Assembly: GCA_020633125.1 (NCBI GenBank)
Contig: JACKEH010000029.1
Location: forward strand, 1 to 53,464
From: Sandaracinus sp.
GTDB lineage: Bacteria; Myxococcota_A; Polyangia; Polyangiales; Houyiibacteriaceae
Direction: 5' to 3'
Length of the DNA: 53,464 nt
The notes under the pieces were generated by a model, which saw nothing but the letters and a program-made list of their open reading frames with translations, made no database searches and was not told the origin of the DNA. Both the position numbers and the translations under genes were made by a program. Positions 1 through 8,661 of the stretch are shown piece by piece (position 1 is the first letter of the stretch; every line of letters begins with the position of its first letter).

Positions 1-52
1 ACCGAGACGGAGACCGAGACGGAGCGTCTCACGGGCACGGGCACGGGTACGG
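1..52. repeat. Short repeat tracts including a CACGGG array
   Basis: The left edge opens with two units of a GACCGAGACGGA-like repeat, followed by about three CACGGG hexamers near 31-52. CACGGG is the reverse complement of the CCCGTG hexamer that recurs at 23138, 34860 and 41857. Nothing coding is visible in 1-116, which otherwise is the leader of the dehydrogenase gene. Confidence 0.6.
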
Positions 53-116
53 CATGGCGCTCGCGCCGTGAGGAGTCCCCTATCCGGCGTCCTCCGCTCG
101 TCGTAACTGCGCGCCC

Positions 117-962
117 ATGGAGATTCGCAAGGTCGCGGTGCTCGGTGCGGGCACCATGGGACACGGCATCGCGCAGGTTTGCGCGTCGAGCGGCTTTCAG
201 GTCGCGCTCGGCGACGTGAGCGACGTGCAGCTCGCCAAGGCGGTGGAGAAGGTTCGCGGCAGCCTCGAGAAGCTGGCGAGCAAGGGTCGGCTTCAGGGCG
301 AGGTCGCGGACGTGCTCGGCCGCCTCTCGGTGTCGAGCTCGATGGACTCGGTCCTCGACGGCGCGGATCTCGTGATCGAAGCGGTGCCCGAGAAGATGGA
401 GCTCAAGCTCGAGCTCTTCCGCGTCGCGTCCGCGAAGGCGCCGGCGCACGCGATCTTCGCGACCAACACCTCGAGCCTCTCCGTGACCGAGATCGCGGCG
501 GACACCGGGCGCGCCGAACGCGTCGTCGGTCTGCACTTCTTCAACCCCGTGCCGGTGATGGAGCTCCTCGAGATCGTGCGCGGTCTCTCCACCGACGACG
601 CCACGATCGAGGCCGCCGTCGCGTTCGCCAAGCGCATCGGCAAGGACCCCGTCGTGGTGAAGGATTGGCCCGGGTTCGCGACCTCGCGCCTCGGCATCAT
701 CCTCGGCTGCGAAGCGATTCGCATGGTCGAGCAGGGCGTCGCCTCGCCCGCGGACATCGACAAGGCGATGAAGCTCGGATACCGGCACCCGATGGGCCCG
801 CTCGAGCTCACCGACCTCGTCGGCCTCGACGTGCGCCTGGCCATCATGGAGCACCTCTTCGCCGAGCTCGGCGAGCAGTTCCGACCGCCCGCGTTGCTGC
901 GGCAGATGGTGCGCGCCGGCAAGCTCGGCCGGAAGAGCGGCGAGGGCTTCTACACCTACTGA
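117..962 (+). CDS. 3-hydroxybutyryl-CoA dehydrogenase family protein
   Basis: This 281-residue protein has the usual length of a short-chain 3-hydroxyacyl-CoA dehydrogenase, which oxidises 3-hydroxyacyl-CoA to 3-ketoacyl-CoA with NAD(P) in the cytoplasm. The N-terminus carries the Rossmann motif GAGTMGHGIAQ (residues 10-20). The family catalytic region is visible as NTSS (117-120), HFFNPVP with H140, and E152. The Asn of the usual PGF-x-x-NR motif is Ser190 here (PGFATSR), so catalytic detail may differ. The C-terminal helical domain (about 185-281) is complete. It stands alone on this strand with no partner thiolase or crotonase. The ATG at 117 is the only start that keeps the nucleotide-binding strand intact; no strong ribosome site is seen. 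Confidence 0.9.
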   Translation: MEIRKVAVLGAGTMGHGIAQVCASSGFQVALGDVSDVQLAKAVEKVRGSLEKLASKGRLQGEVADVLGRLSVSSSMDSVLDGADLVIEAVPEKMELKLELFRVASAKAPAHAIFATNTSSLSVTEIAADTGRAERVVGLHFFNPVPVMELLEIVRGLSTDDATIEAAVAFAKRIGKDPVVVKDWPGFATSRLGIILGCEAIRMVEQGVASPADIDKAMKLGYRHPMGPLELTDLVGLDVRLAIMEHLFAELGEQFRPPALLRQMVRAGKLGRKSGEGFYTY

Positions 963-1084
963 GGCCGCGTTCGTTCGTCGCGACCTGGCCTCACGAACGG
1001 CCGCATCGTCGCCACCTGCCCTCGAGACCGGTGCCTTCGTTCGTCGCGCCCTCGCTGAACGACGGCTTCGCTCGATGCTTCTCG

Positions 1085-1120
1085 AAACGAAAAGAGCCGG
1101 CTCCTCACGGGGCCGGCTCT
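1085..1120 (-). terminator. Rho-independent terminator of the VWA lipoprotein gene
   Basis: A perfect 9-bp stem (AGAGCCGGC at 1093-1101 with GCCGGCTCT at 1112-1120) has a 10-nt loop. On the minus strand the stem is followed by TTTTCG then TTT. It lies just downstream of the minus-strand stop at 1140 and may also act on read-through from the plus-strand gene ending at 962. Confidence 0.8.
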
Positions 1121-1139
1121 CTTCACGTGACGTCGACGA

Positions 1140-3161
1140 TCAGTCGGGACCGCCCGGGATCTCGATGACCGGCGGGACGAGGAAGAAGACGTCGCGGCGG
1201 TCGAGCTCCGTGAAGCCGTCGCCGATGACGCGAATCGTGCCGCGGAAGACCTGCGGCGACGCCGTCGGCATGACGGTGTCGTTCTGGCGAACGACGATGT
1301 CGAAGCAGACCGGGTTGCCCGGCGTGACGTTGTCGATCGCGTCGGCGTAGGTGTCGCCGTCCGTGTCGCGGATCCGCTCGGCCGGGAAGACCGTGCAGGT
1401 GCGCCCCATGACGTCGCCGCCGCCGTTGTTGACCACGAGGTGATCGACGAAAGCCGCGAAGCTGTCGACGCCATCCGTCGGGTCGTCTTCGAAGACGACG
1501 CTGATGTCGATCGGCGTCGAGTTCGCCAGCAAGCGAATCTGCTCGACGACGCCCGAGCTCACGGTGCCGCCGCTGGCGTCGCTGATGAGCGGGTTTCCGG
1601 CGCCGTCGACCGCACCGGTCGCGGTCGCCATCGCACGCAGGTCGTTGCGTGCGGTCGTGCCGACCGTGGCGCCGACGATGCGGATGTTGCGCGACAGCAG
1701 GTCGGGAAGGACCGCCGCCCACGTCTGGTATCCGGAGTACGTGTTGCCGGTCGCGGGGCCGTTGTGGAAGTTGTAGTCGGCGACCATCACGACGATGGGC
1801 ACCGCGCCGTTGCGGAAGCACGGGTAGCCGAAGCGGTCGGCGCCGCAGTCGGTTCGCGCCGTCGTCGGTCCACGAAGGATCGGCTGGCCGGTGGCCACCG
1901 ACCAGACGGCCGGAACGCCGCCTTCGGGACCGTCGCCACCGCCGCCCGCGCTGAGGCGGTTCGCACCGGCCTGTGCGGCAGCGGCGTCCGCGGTGAGGTC
2001 CTGCTGGTTGCGGTAGATGAACGCGTCGCCGTAGTCACGGAACTCGCCGATGCCGAACCACACGTTCGGAATGACCGCGCGGACCTGATCGATGATGCCG
2101 CCCGCCGACGAGAGCGAAGAGCGCACGTTCGAGATGGGCGTGCCCATCGAGCCGGTCGTGTCGATCAAGAAGTAGACGTCGGCGACCTGCAGGTTGGTCG
2201 AGAAGACCAAGGTGTCCTGCGGCGGGTCGGGCAACATCATGTAGGGCTCGAAGAAGACGAAGTTGCCTCGCGTACGCGGGCTCGAGCCGGCGTCCGTGGC
2301 GTCCATCGCGCAGGTGGCATCGCCTTCGGGGCACGCGCCGACCTCGACGAGGTCGGTCACGCCGTCGCCGTCGGTGTCCGCGTTCCGCGGGTCCGTGCCG
2401 CGGGTGCGCTCGTCGAGGTCGCTGAGGCCGTCGTTGTCCGAGTCCGGGTCGCGGTAGTCGGGGATGCCGTCCATGTCGGTGTCGACCGGCGCGCTCGTCG
2501 GGTCGCGGTCGGGGGGACCGGCTTCCTGCAGGTCGGGGAAGCCGTCGTTGTCGCTGTCGAGGTCGTAGCGGTCGCGCGTTCCGTCGCCGTCGGTGTCGTC
2601 GGGCGCGATCGATTCCCATCCGTCGCCGATCGTGTCGTCGTCGGAGTCGAAGTCGCGGAAGTCGGGCAGGCCGTCGCCGTCGCTGTCGGTCGGTGCGCTC
2701 GGGTCGCCGATCTCTTCGCGATCGCGGACCGTGTCGTTGTCGTCGTCGAGGTCGCGGTAGTCGGGCACGCCGTCCCCGTCGGCGTCGTTCGTGCCTTCGA
2801 CCGCGTCCGGCATGCCGTTGTCGTCGGAGTCCGGGTCTTGGAAGTCCGGGGTGCCGTCACCGTCGGAGTCGAGGGGCGGGCGATCGCCGCCGCCGGAGAC
2901 ACGCTCCGTTGCGTCGGGGATGCCGTCGCCGTCGCTGTCGGTGTCGAGGTAGTCGGGCGTCCCGTCACCGTCGGTGTCGGTGCCGAGCCCACGGCCTTCC
3001 CACTCGTCACCGATGCCGTCGCCGTCGGCGTCGGCCATCGGCGGGCGATCGGTTTCTCCGTCCGCGACGCTGCCATCCCGCGTCGGGTCCGAGCCACCGC
3101 CAGGCGAGCACCCGAACGTACCGAGCGCGAGCACGCAAGCCAATCCGATCCCGAGTCTCAT
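1140..3161 (-). CDS. Lipoprotein with thrombospondin type-3 calcium repeats and a VWA domain
   Basis: The 673-residue product begins with a lipoprotein signal peptide whose lipobox ends at Cys18 (GTFGC). Residues about 43-275 are a run of D-x-D-G-D-G-x-x-D repeats (for example DADGDGIGD), the calcium-binding thrombospondin type-3 pattern. A von Willebrand factor A domain follows from about residue 327, with the metal-site motif DTTGSM at 334-339. The C-terminus is a beta-rich tail. The protein is predicted to be anchored in the envelope with a stiff calcium-loaded stalk presenting a VWA adhesion module. The ATG at 3161 is chosen because it starts the signal peptide; the longer reading frame upstream has no signal. 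Exact partner or ligand unknown. Confidence 0.82.
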   Translation of the reverse strand: MRLGIGLACVLALGTFGCSPGGGSDPTRDGSVADGETDRPPMADADGDGIGDEWEGRGLGTDTDGDGTPDYLDTDSDGDGIPDATERVSGGGDRPPLDSDGDGTPDFQDPDSDDNGMPDAVEGTNDADGDGVPDYRDLDDDNDTVRDREEIGDPSAPTDSDGDGLPDFRDFDSDDDTIGDGWESIAPDDTDGDGTRDRYDLDSDNDGFPDLQEAGPPDRDPTSAPVDTDMDGIPDYRDPDSDNDGLSDLDERTRGTDPRNADTDGDGVTDLVEVGACPEGDATCAMDATDAGSSPRTRGNFVFFEPYMMLPDPPQDTLVFSTNLQVADVYFLIDTTGSMGTPISNVRSSLSSAGGIIDQVRAVIPNVWFGIGEFRDYGDAFIYRNQQDLTADAAAAQAGANRLSAGGGGDGPEGGVPAVWSVATGQPILRGPTTARTDCGADRFGYPCFRNGAVPIVVMVADYNFHNGPATGNTYSGYQTWAAVLPDLLSRNIRIVGATVGTTARNDLRAMATATGAVDGAGNPLISDASGGTVSSGVVEQIRLLANSTPIDISVVFEDDPTDGVDSFAAFVDHLVVNNGGGDVMGRTCTVFPAERIRDTDGDTYADAIDNVTPGNPVCFDIVVRQNDTVMPTASPQVFRGTIRVIGDGFTELDRRDVFFLVPPVIEIPGGPD

Positions 3162-3342
3162 CTCAACCTCCGACGACGAAGTAAGAACAGCACGTCGAGG
3201 AGCCGGAGCGGGTGCCCACGGCTCACCACGCGAAGGGGCGTGCGACGTCGCGAGCCGCCGCACCGGCTCGAGACGGAGAACAGCGTACACGAACGGTGCT
3301 CGTTCGTAACGGGGTCGACCTTGCGTCCGCTGTCGTCGGTGC

Positions 3343-4533
3343 TCAGCGCAGGCCGACGAACGCGAGATAACCCTCGCTCGGAGGCAGGCCATCCAGGGGT
3401 GCGTCCATCGGGGGCGTCTGCATCGTGCCGATCGGGCTCACCCGTGGGACGACCTCGGGCGGAATCCACGCGGGTGGAACGCTCGGTCCGAGCCCGAGCG
3501 CCTTGAGGTGCCGGCCGTAGGTGGCGAGATGTCGGGAGACGTCTTCCTCTCGGAGCACACGCACGACCACGTGCCGATGCCCGGGACCGAAGGGCAACAT
3601 GCCCGAGGGGTCGAACGCCACGGCGGCCGTGGGCCGTGCGAAGAGCTCGCCGGTCGCGAGAGCGACGTCTTGCCAGCGACGGGAGGCCGCGGCGACCTCG
3701 CTGGGCAACGGACCTCGCGGCAGCGTGGCCTCGACCGCGCCGAGCGCGTCCGCGAGGCGTTCGGCGAAGGCCTCGCCCGCGCGTGGCGTGCCGACGACGA
3801 GCACCTCCTGGGGCGAGAGGCATCCGCGTTGGTCGTAGGCGGCGACGTCGAGCGCGAGCGCAGAAGCCACGGCGGCGTCGGCGTCCGCGCGTACGATCGC
3901 GACCCCGAGGCCGTGACCGTGGCCGACGAAGCGCGTGCCGATCGGCGTGCGCGCACGAATCGCCTCGAGGGTCTCGTCGCTGCCGTAGACGTGGGTGGCG
4001 TCGGCGTGTCGGAAGAACGCCTCCCAGCTCGCGTCGTCGTCGCGCGCGAAGCTCGTGATGGCGCACGCCGCGTCGTAGGGCGGCGGAAGGGAACGCACGA
4101 ACGCTTCGGCGAGCGAGGCCTCGCGGCTCGAGGTGCGCGCGAGGACTGGCACCTCGTAGAGCAACGAGAGCACGAGCGGCCGCAGGCACGCGGTGAAGAC
4201 GTTGCCCGCGAGCACGACGGTCGCGAGGCGCATGCGGTTCGTGGTCTCGGGCCAGGTGGCGCCGCCGAGACCCGCGCGCTCGCGAAGGCGCGAGAGCGTG
4301 TCGACGGTGAACGACTCGGCGGTGGTGCGAAGGGCCCAACGGACCATCGGCGCGGAGAGGCCGGTGCCGCTCGCGAGCGGCCGCACGAGCGACTCGTCAC
4401 AGGCGACGCGTTGGACGGCGTCGGCGAGCTTGCTCGGTGCCCAGTTCTCGTTCGTCTCGACCGGCGCGCGCGCGCGCAGGCGGTGCACGACGGCGGACAA
4501 CGCCTCGGCGGGGCTCTGGCGGTATTCGCTCAC
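3343..4533 (-). CDS. luxC-like: LuxC-type acyl-CoA/acyl-protein reductase
   Basis: This 396-residue protein belongs to the LuxC fatty acyl reductase family, which reduces a thioester-bound acyl group to an aldehyde with NADPH. The family signature around the acyl-accepting cysteine is clear: YDQRGCLSPQ with C238. LAGNVF (108-113) and RTSS (133-136) also fit the aldehyde-dehydrogenase-like fold. The GTG start at 4533 overlaps the stop of the LuxE-like gene by four bases (GTGA), so the two are translationally coupled. In luminous bacteria LuxC and LuxE supply aldehyde to luciferase; no luxA, luxB or luxD is present here, so the aldehyde must have another fate, plausibly the adjacent aminotransferase. 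Substrate chain length cannot be read from sequence. Confidence 0.85.
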   Translation of the reverse strand: MSEYRQSPAEALSAVVHRLRARAPVETNENWAPSKLADAVQRVACDESLVRPLASGTGLSAPMVRWALRTTAESFTVDTLSRLRERAGLGGATWPETTNRMRLATVVLAGNVFTACLRPLVLSLLYEVPVLARTSSREASLAEAFVRSLPPPYDAACAITSFARDDDASWEAFFRHADATHVYGSDETLEAIRARTPIGTRFVGHGHGLGVAIVRADADAAVASALALDVAAYDQRGCLSPQEVLVVGTPRAGEAFAERLADALGAVEATLPRGPLPSEVAAASRRWQDVALATGELFARPTAAVAFDPSGMLPFGPGHRHVVVRVLREEDVSRHLATYGRHLKALGLGPSVPPAWIPPEVVPRVSPIGTMQTPPMDAPLDGLPPSEGYLAFVGLR

Positions 4534-5558
4534 GCGAGCGCCTCTTCGACCGCGAGCGAACACCCACGCGGCGTGGCCCCGGGCGCGCGGCCGAAGAGCT
4601 CGAAGCTGCCGTCGGCATGAACGCGCGCGAGGTCGGCGGTCTGAAGCGCGCAGACGGAGTCGAGGTTGGCGGCGTCGTCGATGCGGAGGAGGCCGGTCTC
4701 GCCCGTCGGCAGTGGCTCGAGCGAGACGGGATCGACGGCGGTCACGCGCACCCACGCGGGGAAACGAAGTTGGCGCGGCGCGGTCGGGGCCACGAGCGTC
4801 GTCTCGTAGGCTTGGGAAGACAGCTCGGTCATGCCGTATTCGGCCACCACCCGATCTTCGCCGACGCCGAAGCGGGCGGCGAGCATCGAGAGCATGGCGG
4901 CCGGCGCGATCTCGCGGGTGCGGCCCTTGAAGCCGCCGGTCTGCATGACGCGGCTGCCGGGCGCGAGCGTGAAGCGTGTGTCTTCGGCGGCGAGCGCGTC
5001 TTCGGCGAAGACGAACGCGAAGCTGGTGCCGAGGAGCGCGACCGGCTCGTCGGTACGAAGCGCGTGACGGAGCGCGTCGACGTCGAGCACGCCGTCCTTC
5101 CAGCAGAACGTGGTCTCGGTGCCGAACCACGTCTCGAAACGGCTCAGCATGTACGAGAGCGACGAATCGGGCGCGTCGTCCTCGTGCGGTGCGAGGACGA
5201 CGAGGCGCATCGACCCTTCGGGAAAGAGCATGCGCGACGCCCAGGCTTTCGCGGCGCGATCGTAGAGCGAGAGATCCGCGAAGGGATGCTCGCCGCGCGC
5301 GCCGCTCGTGGTGCCGCTGGTGCGAAAGACCCGCACGTCGTCGGTGTCCGGATGCGAGGCGACGCGGGCGAAACGGAAGACGTCGGTGGGCATCGCGGCG
5401 TCGGGACCACGACCCCGCACGAGCCGGCCGTAGGGCACGACGTGCGCGGCTTGGTACGCGCGCAGATCCGCCAGCAAGGCGTCACGGGTCTCCGGCGCTA
5501 GCGCGTCGCCAGCGTCGATCGCGTCGGCGATGCGTCGTGCGAGCGCCTCGCGGCTCAT
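4530..5558 (-). CDS. luxE-like: LuxE-type acyl-protein synthetase (AMP-forming)
   Basis: The 342-residue product is an adenylating enzyme of the LuxE/PaaK branch. The AMP/phosphate-binding loop is SGTTSGARGEH (81-91), and the adenylate region EYGMTE lies near the middle. The C-terminal GCSL motif keeps Cys333, matching the cysteine that LuxE acylates before passing the acyl group to LuxC. Predicted role: activate a carboxylic acid with ATP and load it for reduction. It sits 46 bases downstream of the aminotransferase and overlaps LuxC by four bases, so all are probably one transcript. The ATG at 5558 begins the conserved helical N-terminus; the longer frame upstream is arginine-rich shadow sequence. 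Confidence 0.85.
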   Translation of the reverse strand: MSREALARRIADAIDAGDALAPETRDALLADLRAYQAAHVVPYGRLVRGRGPDAAMPTDVFRFARVASHPDTDDVRVFRTSGTTSGARGEHPFADLSLYDRAAKAWASRMLFPEGSMRLVVLAPHEDDAPDSSLSYMLSRFETWFGTETTFCWKDGVLDVDALRHALRTDEPVALLGTSFAFVFAEDALAAEDTRFTLAPGSRVMQTGGFKGRTREIAPAAMLSMLAARFGVGEDRVVAEYGMTELSSQAYETTLVAPTAPRQLRFPAWVRVTAVDPVSLEPLPTGETGLLRIDDAANLDSVCALQTADLARVHADGSFELFGRAPGATPRGCSLAVEEALA

Positions 5559-5604
5559 GCACCCACCTCGCGTCGGGCGCGCGACGCTGCGTTCACGACG
5601 GCGC

Positions 5605-6900
5605 TCACGTGAGCTCCTCCGCGAGCGCGACGACGAAGCCGTCGAGCAGCGCTTCGTCGACCGTGAGCGCGGGCGCGAGCTGCAAGGTGCGCGCGTCGGC
5701 GCCGGCCGGGAGCGTGAGGTAGCCACGCGCGAGCAAGCGCGCGACGAGGTCGAGGACCGGGCGCTCGAAGCGCACGCCGAGCAGGAGACCGGCACCCGTG
5801 ACCGGGCGGCCCGTCGCCGCCGCGAGCTTCGTCGCGAAACGTGCGCCCACCTCGTGGGCACGGGCCGCGAGGGATTCGTCCTCGAGCACGTCGAGCGCTG
5901 CGAGCGCGGCCGCGCAGCCGAGCGGGTGACCGAAGAAGGTGCCGGTGTGAATCGCTTCGCCCGCGGGGTCACCCCACGCCGCCATCGCCTCCGCGCGACC
6001 GAGGCAGGCGCTCACCGGCAGCCCTCCGCCGAGCGCTTTGCCGACCACGACGAGGTCCGGAGTCGCGCCGAGCGAGACGGACAAGAAGGGCGCACCGCAG
6101 CGACCGAGGCCAGTGAGGATCTCGTCGACGACGAGCAACGCACCGCGCTCGGCACAGCGTCGCGAGAGCGCTTCGAGAAACCCGTCGGGGCAAGGGCGGC
6201 ATCCGCCGCGGCCTTGCAGCGGCTCGACCAAGACCGCGCCGACGTCGTCGCGCCACGTCGCGTCGACCGAAGCGAGCGCCGCGTCGAGATCCGTCTCGTG
6301 CCACGTGGCGAAGCGAACGTGCGCGCCGAGTTGGTCGGCGAAGGGCGCGCGAAACGCGAGCGAGTAGCCGCACGCGGCGAGCGGTCCGTGCGAGAGGCCG
6401 TGATAGCCGCCTTCGAAGGCGAGCACCCCCGACTTCTTCGTGGCGAGCACGGCGGTCTTGAGCGCGGTCTCGACGGCGTCGCTCCCGCTCTGCGAGAGCA
6501 CCACCCGGGCGCCGGGGAAGGGCGCGAGCGCGGCGAGTCGATCGAGCAGCGCGATCTTCACGTCGCTCGGGTGCAGGTCGCCGAGCGCGTGCAGGAGCTT
6601 CTTCGATTGCGCTTCGATCGCGGCGACCACGCGGGGATGCGCGTGACCGATCGCCGCGACGCCGAACCCGCTCGTGAGATCCACGTACACGTTGCCGTCC
6701 GCGTCGACGACGTTGGAGCCCGCGGCCTCCGACCAGACGATCGGGTCTTGGGGCGCACCGGAGGCTTCGGCGCGGCGTGCCCGTCGCGCGGTGAACGCGG
6801 GGCACTCGGTGCGCGCGAGCACGTCGACGAGCGCACGCGAGCGGGGGCCGGGCGGCGGCGCGACGAGGTGTGGGGGCGAGCTTCCGAGCGCGGGGCGCAT
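5605..6900 (-). CDS. Class III PLP-dependent aminotransferase
   Basis: This 431-residue enzyme has the class III (omega) aminotransferase architecture. It shows the PLP-phosphate motif SGSDAVE (138-144), the cofactor-contacting Asp259 in VVDEILTGLGR, and the Schiff-base lysine at K288 (VVVGKALGGG). Such enzymes move an amino group between an amino donor and an aldehyde or ketone. Because LuxE- and LuxC-type genes follow on the same strand, a reasonable inference is that the aldehyde they make is converted to a primary amine. Other class III activities (ornithine, 4-aminobutyrate or glutamate-semialdehyde type) cannot be excluded. The ATG at 6900 is preferred; a TTG at 6936 would add 12 residues. 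Confidence 0.85.
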   Translation of the reverse strand: MRPALGSSPPHLVAPPPGPRSRALVDVLARTECPAFTARRARRAEASGAPQDPIVWSEAAGSNVVDADGNVYVDLTSGFGVAAIGHAHPRVVAAIEAQSKKLLHALGDLHPSDVKIALLDRLAALAPFPGARVVLSQSGSDAVETALKTAVLATKKSGVLAFEGGYHGLSHGPLAACGYSLAFRAPFADQLGAHVRFATWHETDLDAALASVDATWRDDVGAVLVEPLQGRGGCRPCPDGFLEALSRRCAERGALLVVDEILTGLGRCGAPFLSVSLGATPDLVVVGKALGGGLPVSACLGRAEAMAAWGDPAGEAIHTGTFFGHPLGCAAALAALDVLEDESLAARAHEVGARFATKLAAATGRPVTGAGLLLGVRFERPVLDLVARLLARGYLTLPAGADARTLQLAPALTVDEALLDGFVVALAEELT

Positions 6901-6946
6901 CGCACGGGGCGTGGCGTTCGGAAGCCGAAGCGTCAAGTGCCGACGT

Positions 6947-7972
6947 CTACGCGCGGCGCTTCCACGGGAAGAAGAGCAACCCGTCGGCCCGGGCGGCGCG
7001 CATCAGCTTCGGGTCGTCGAGGAGCAGCACGTCGAGGCTCGCGCCCGCCGCGTCGGCCGCTTGGCGCAGGCCCTGGATGATCTCGTTGATGCGCGAGCGG
7101 TACGCGGTGTCGACGCGAAGGCCCGCCGTCGGCTGCGGTTGCACCGGACCTCGCGCGGCGAGGAAGAGCGCGGCCCACTCCACCTCGGGGAAGCCACGCA
7201 GGACGCCCACGAGCGCGTCGAGGAGATCGTCCGAAGGCTCCTGCTTCAGCGCGCTGAGCTGGGTCGTTGCGCCGCCTCCTCCGAAGGTCGCCGAGGTGCG
7301 GCTCGGGTCGAGCGTGCCTTGGCCGACCGTGAACCCTTCGGGGCGCGGTCCGCTCGTGGAGCTGGGGGGGCGAGGCGCGCTCGCGGAGCCGACGGGGCGC
7401 GCGGTGCCGCTCGAGCTGGGTCGTCCGGCGGCGCTGCTCTGGTCGAGGGCCTCGGGCGACACGACGGGCGCGGGCACCCCGCCGACGGAGCTGGGGCGGG
7501 TCGGCTTCACGGCCTGCAGCATGCTCTCGCTGATGCGGCCGACCGCGGCGAAAGGACCCGAGGACTCGGACCGGGGCCGCGTCGCGATCAGCGGCTCCAC
7601 CTCGGCGCGCTCGCATTCGAGCGCGTGCGGCGAAGCGACGTCGACCAGCAAGAAGCCCAGGTCGTGCGCGAGCACGTAGCGAAAGACTTGGCGGGCGCCG
7701 ACTTCCTTGTGCGGCACGCCTCCGTCGGGGCCGAGCCAACCAAAACGGGCGGCGGCTTCTTGCAGGGCCGTCACGTCGGTGAAGACGGGGAGGGCGCTCT
7801 GCTGTTGGCTGCTCGTCAGCGTGCGGTAGTCCTCGCCGCCGGCTGTCCAAGTCGCCACGAAAAGCGTGCGTTGCGAGAGCGCGACGAGCGCGTCGACCTT
7901 CGCCTGGCCGCCTCCAGCGCCATCTGCGAGCAGCCGCCGGAACGCCTCCAGCGCACGGTCCCCCGAGGTCAT
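6947..7972 (-). CDS. SseB-like protein with N- and C-terminal SseB domains
   Basis: The 341-residue product has an N-terminal SseB-type domain (about 20-115; QRTLFVATW and LPVFTDVTALQ are typical), a Pro/Ser/Gly-rich linker (about 150-240) and a C-terminal SseB_C-type domain (about 245-341). The family is named after an enhanced-serine-sensitivity gene of E. coli and also occurs beside type III secretion genes; its biochemical role is unsettled. No secretion genes are nearby. Its stop lies 46 bases before the aminotransferase start on the same strand, so it may head that transcript. No signal peptide or membrane segment is seen. Confidence 0.72.
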   Translation of the reverse strand: MTSGDRALEAFRRLLADGAGGGQAKVDALVALSQRTLFVATWTAGGEDYRTLTSSQQQSALPVFTDVTALQEAAARFGWLGPDGGVPHKEVGARQVFRYVLAHDLGFLLVDVASPHALECERAEVEPLIATRPRSESSGPFAAVGRISESMLQAVKPTRPSSVGGVPAPVVSPEALDQSSAAGRPSSSGTARPVGSASAPRPPSSTSGPRPEGFTVGQGTLDPSRTSATFGGGGATTQLSALKQEPSDDLLDALVGVLRGFPEVEWAALFLAARGPVQPQPTAGLRVDTAYRSRINEIIQGLRQAADAAGASLDVLLLDDPKLMRAARADGLLFFPWKRRA

Positions 7973-8078
7973 GACGACAAGAATACTCCGCTCTGCTCGA
8001 AAGCGGGCAAGTTCGCGTCACTCGTCCTTGACAGGGCTGCGCCTGCGAGTAACTTCCGCGCTCCCTTCACAGGGAGGC

Positions 8079-8151
8079 GCCCAGATAGCTCAGTTGGTAG
8101 AGCAGGGGATTGAAAATCCCCGTGTCGGCGGTTCGACTCCGTCTCTGGGCA
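8079..8151 (+). tRNA. tRNA-Phe (anticodon GAA)
   Basis: A full cloverleaf is present. The acceptor stem is GCCCAGA with TCTGGGC, the D-arm is GCTC-AGTTGGTA-GAGC, the anticodon stem GGGGA/TCCCC frames the loop TTGAAAA (anticodon GAA), and the T-arm loop is TTCGACT. The discriminator is A. The next bases are CCCA, so CCA is not encoded directly after the discriminator and must be added. Confidence 0.97.
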
Positions 8152-8168
8152 CCCAAGAATCGAGCACG

Positions 8169-8197
8169 AAAGCCGCGAACGACCGTTCGCGGCTTTT
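8169..8197 (+). terminator. Rho-independent terminator of tRNA-Phe
   Basis: A 12-bp stem (AAAGCCGCGAAC at 8169-8180 with its complement at 8185-8196) closes a GACC loop and runs into TTTT. It begins 18 bases after the tRNA. The facing A-run means it could also stop transcription from the minus-strand gene at 8285-8614. Confidence 0.88.
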
Positions 8198-8284
8198 CAC
8201 GTTCCGTCGCTTCGATTTCTGTCGCTTCGAACGAGCTGGTCACCCAGCAGCCCCGGACCGAATCCGATCGAGCTGGGCTCGTTC

Positions 8285-8614
8285 TCAGGCGGGCACGCGA
8301 CACTTCGCGAAGGTCGTCCAGCCGAGGGAGCCGTCCGAGTCGTAGCGGACCTGCACGGCGCCGCCGACGCGGGCGACGATCACCGCGGGCCAGTATTGGC
8401 CCGCGTTCTTCCAATTGACCGCGACGGCATCCCCCGGGGTGAAGCGAGGCACGCGCAACGCCTCGAGCGGGACGAACGCCGAGTCGCCCTCCCAATAGGC
8501 GACGAGCGCGTGGTCGTTCGCGATCTCGACGACGACCGCGGGGTAGAGAAACGGGTCGTTGGCCCACGGCGCGAGCACGTCGCTGCCGGGGAGCGGATCG
8601 GATGCTCGGTACAT
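8285..8614 (-). CDS. Small Tudor/agenet-like protein
   Basis: The 109-residue product contains two similar small-barrel units. The first is about residues 8-52 (YPAVVVEI, ALVAYWEGDSAFVPLEALR). The second is about 57-105 (GDAVAVNW, YWPAVIVARV, VQVRYDSDGSLGWTTF). The spacing of aromatic and valine residues resembles Tudor/agenet SH3-like folds, which in eukaryotes bind modified peptides; the bacterial function is unknown. There is no signal peptide. The ATG at 8614 is preferred over a TTG twelve codons upstream. It is convergent with the tRNA terminator. Confidence 0.65.
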   Translation of the reverse strand: MYRASDPLPGSDVLAPWANDPFLYPAVVVEIANDHALVAYWEGDSAFVPLEALRVPRFTPGDAVAVNWKNAGQYWPAVIVARVGGAVQVRYDSDGSLGWTTFAKCRVPA

Positions 8615-8661
8615 GTCGACACGATGACGCCCCGCGGGGTGAAGCGACAAGCCCGCGCGAG

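Noticed and set aside
1440..3506. Long plus-strand open frame opposite the VWA lipoprotein gene
   Set aside because: It is a Val/Arg-rich antisense shadow of the Asp-Gly calcium repeats, with no domain or ribosome site.
3343..6900. Bioluminescence operon
   Set aside because: LuxC- and LuxE-type genes are present but luxA, luxB and luxD are absent and an aminotransferase takes their place.
6947..7972. Type III secretion locus because of the SseB-like gene
   Set aside because: No secretion apparatus, chaperone or translocator gene occurs in the window.
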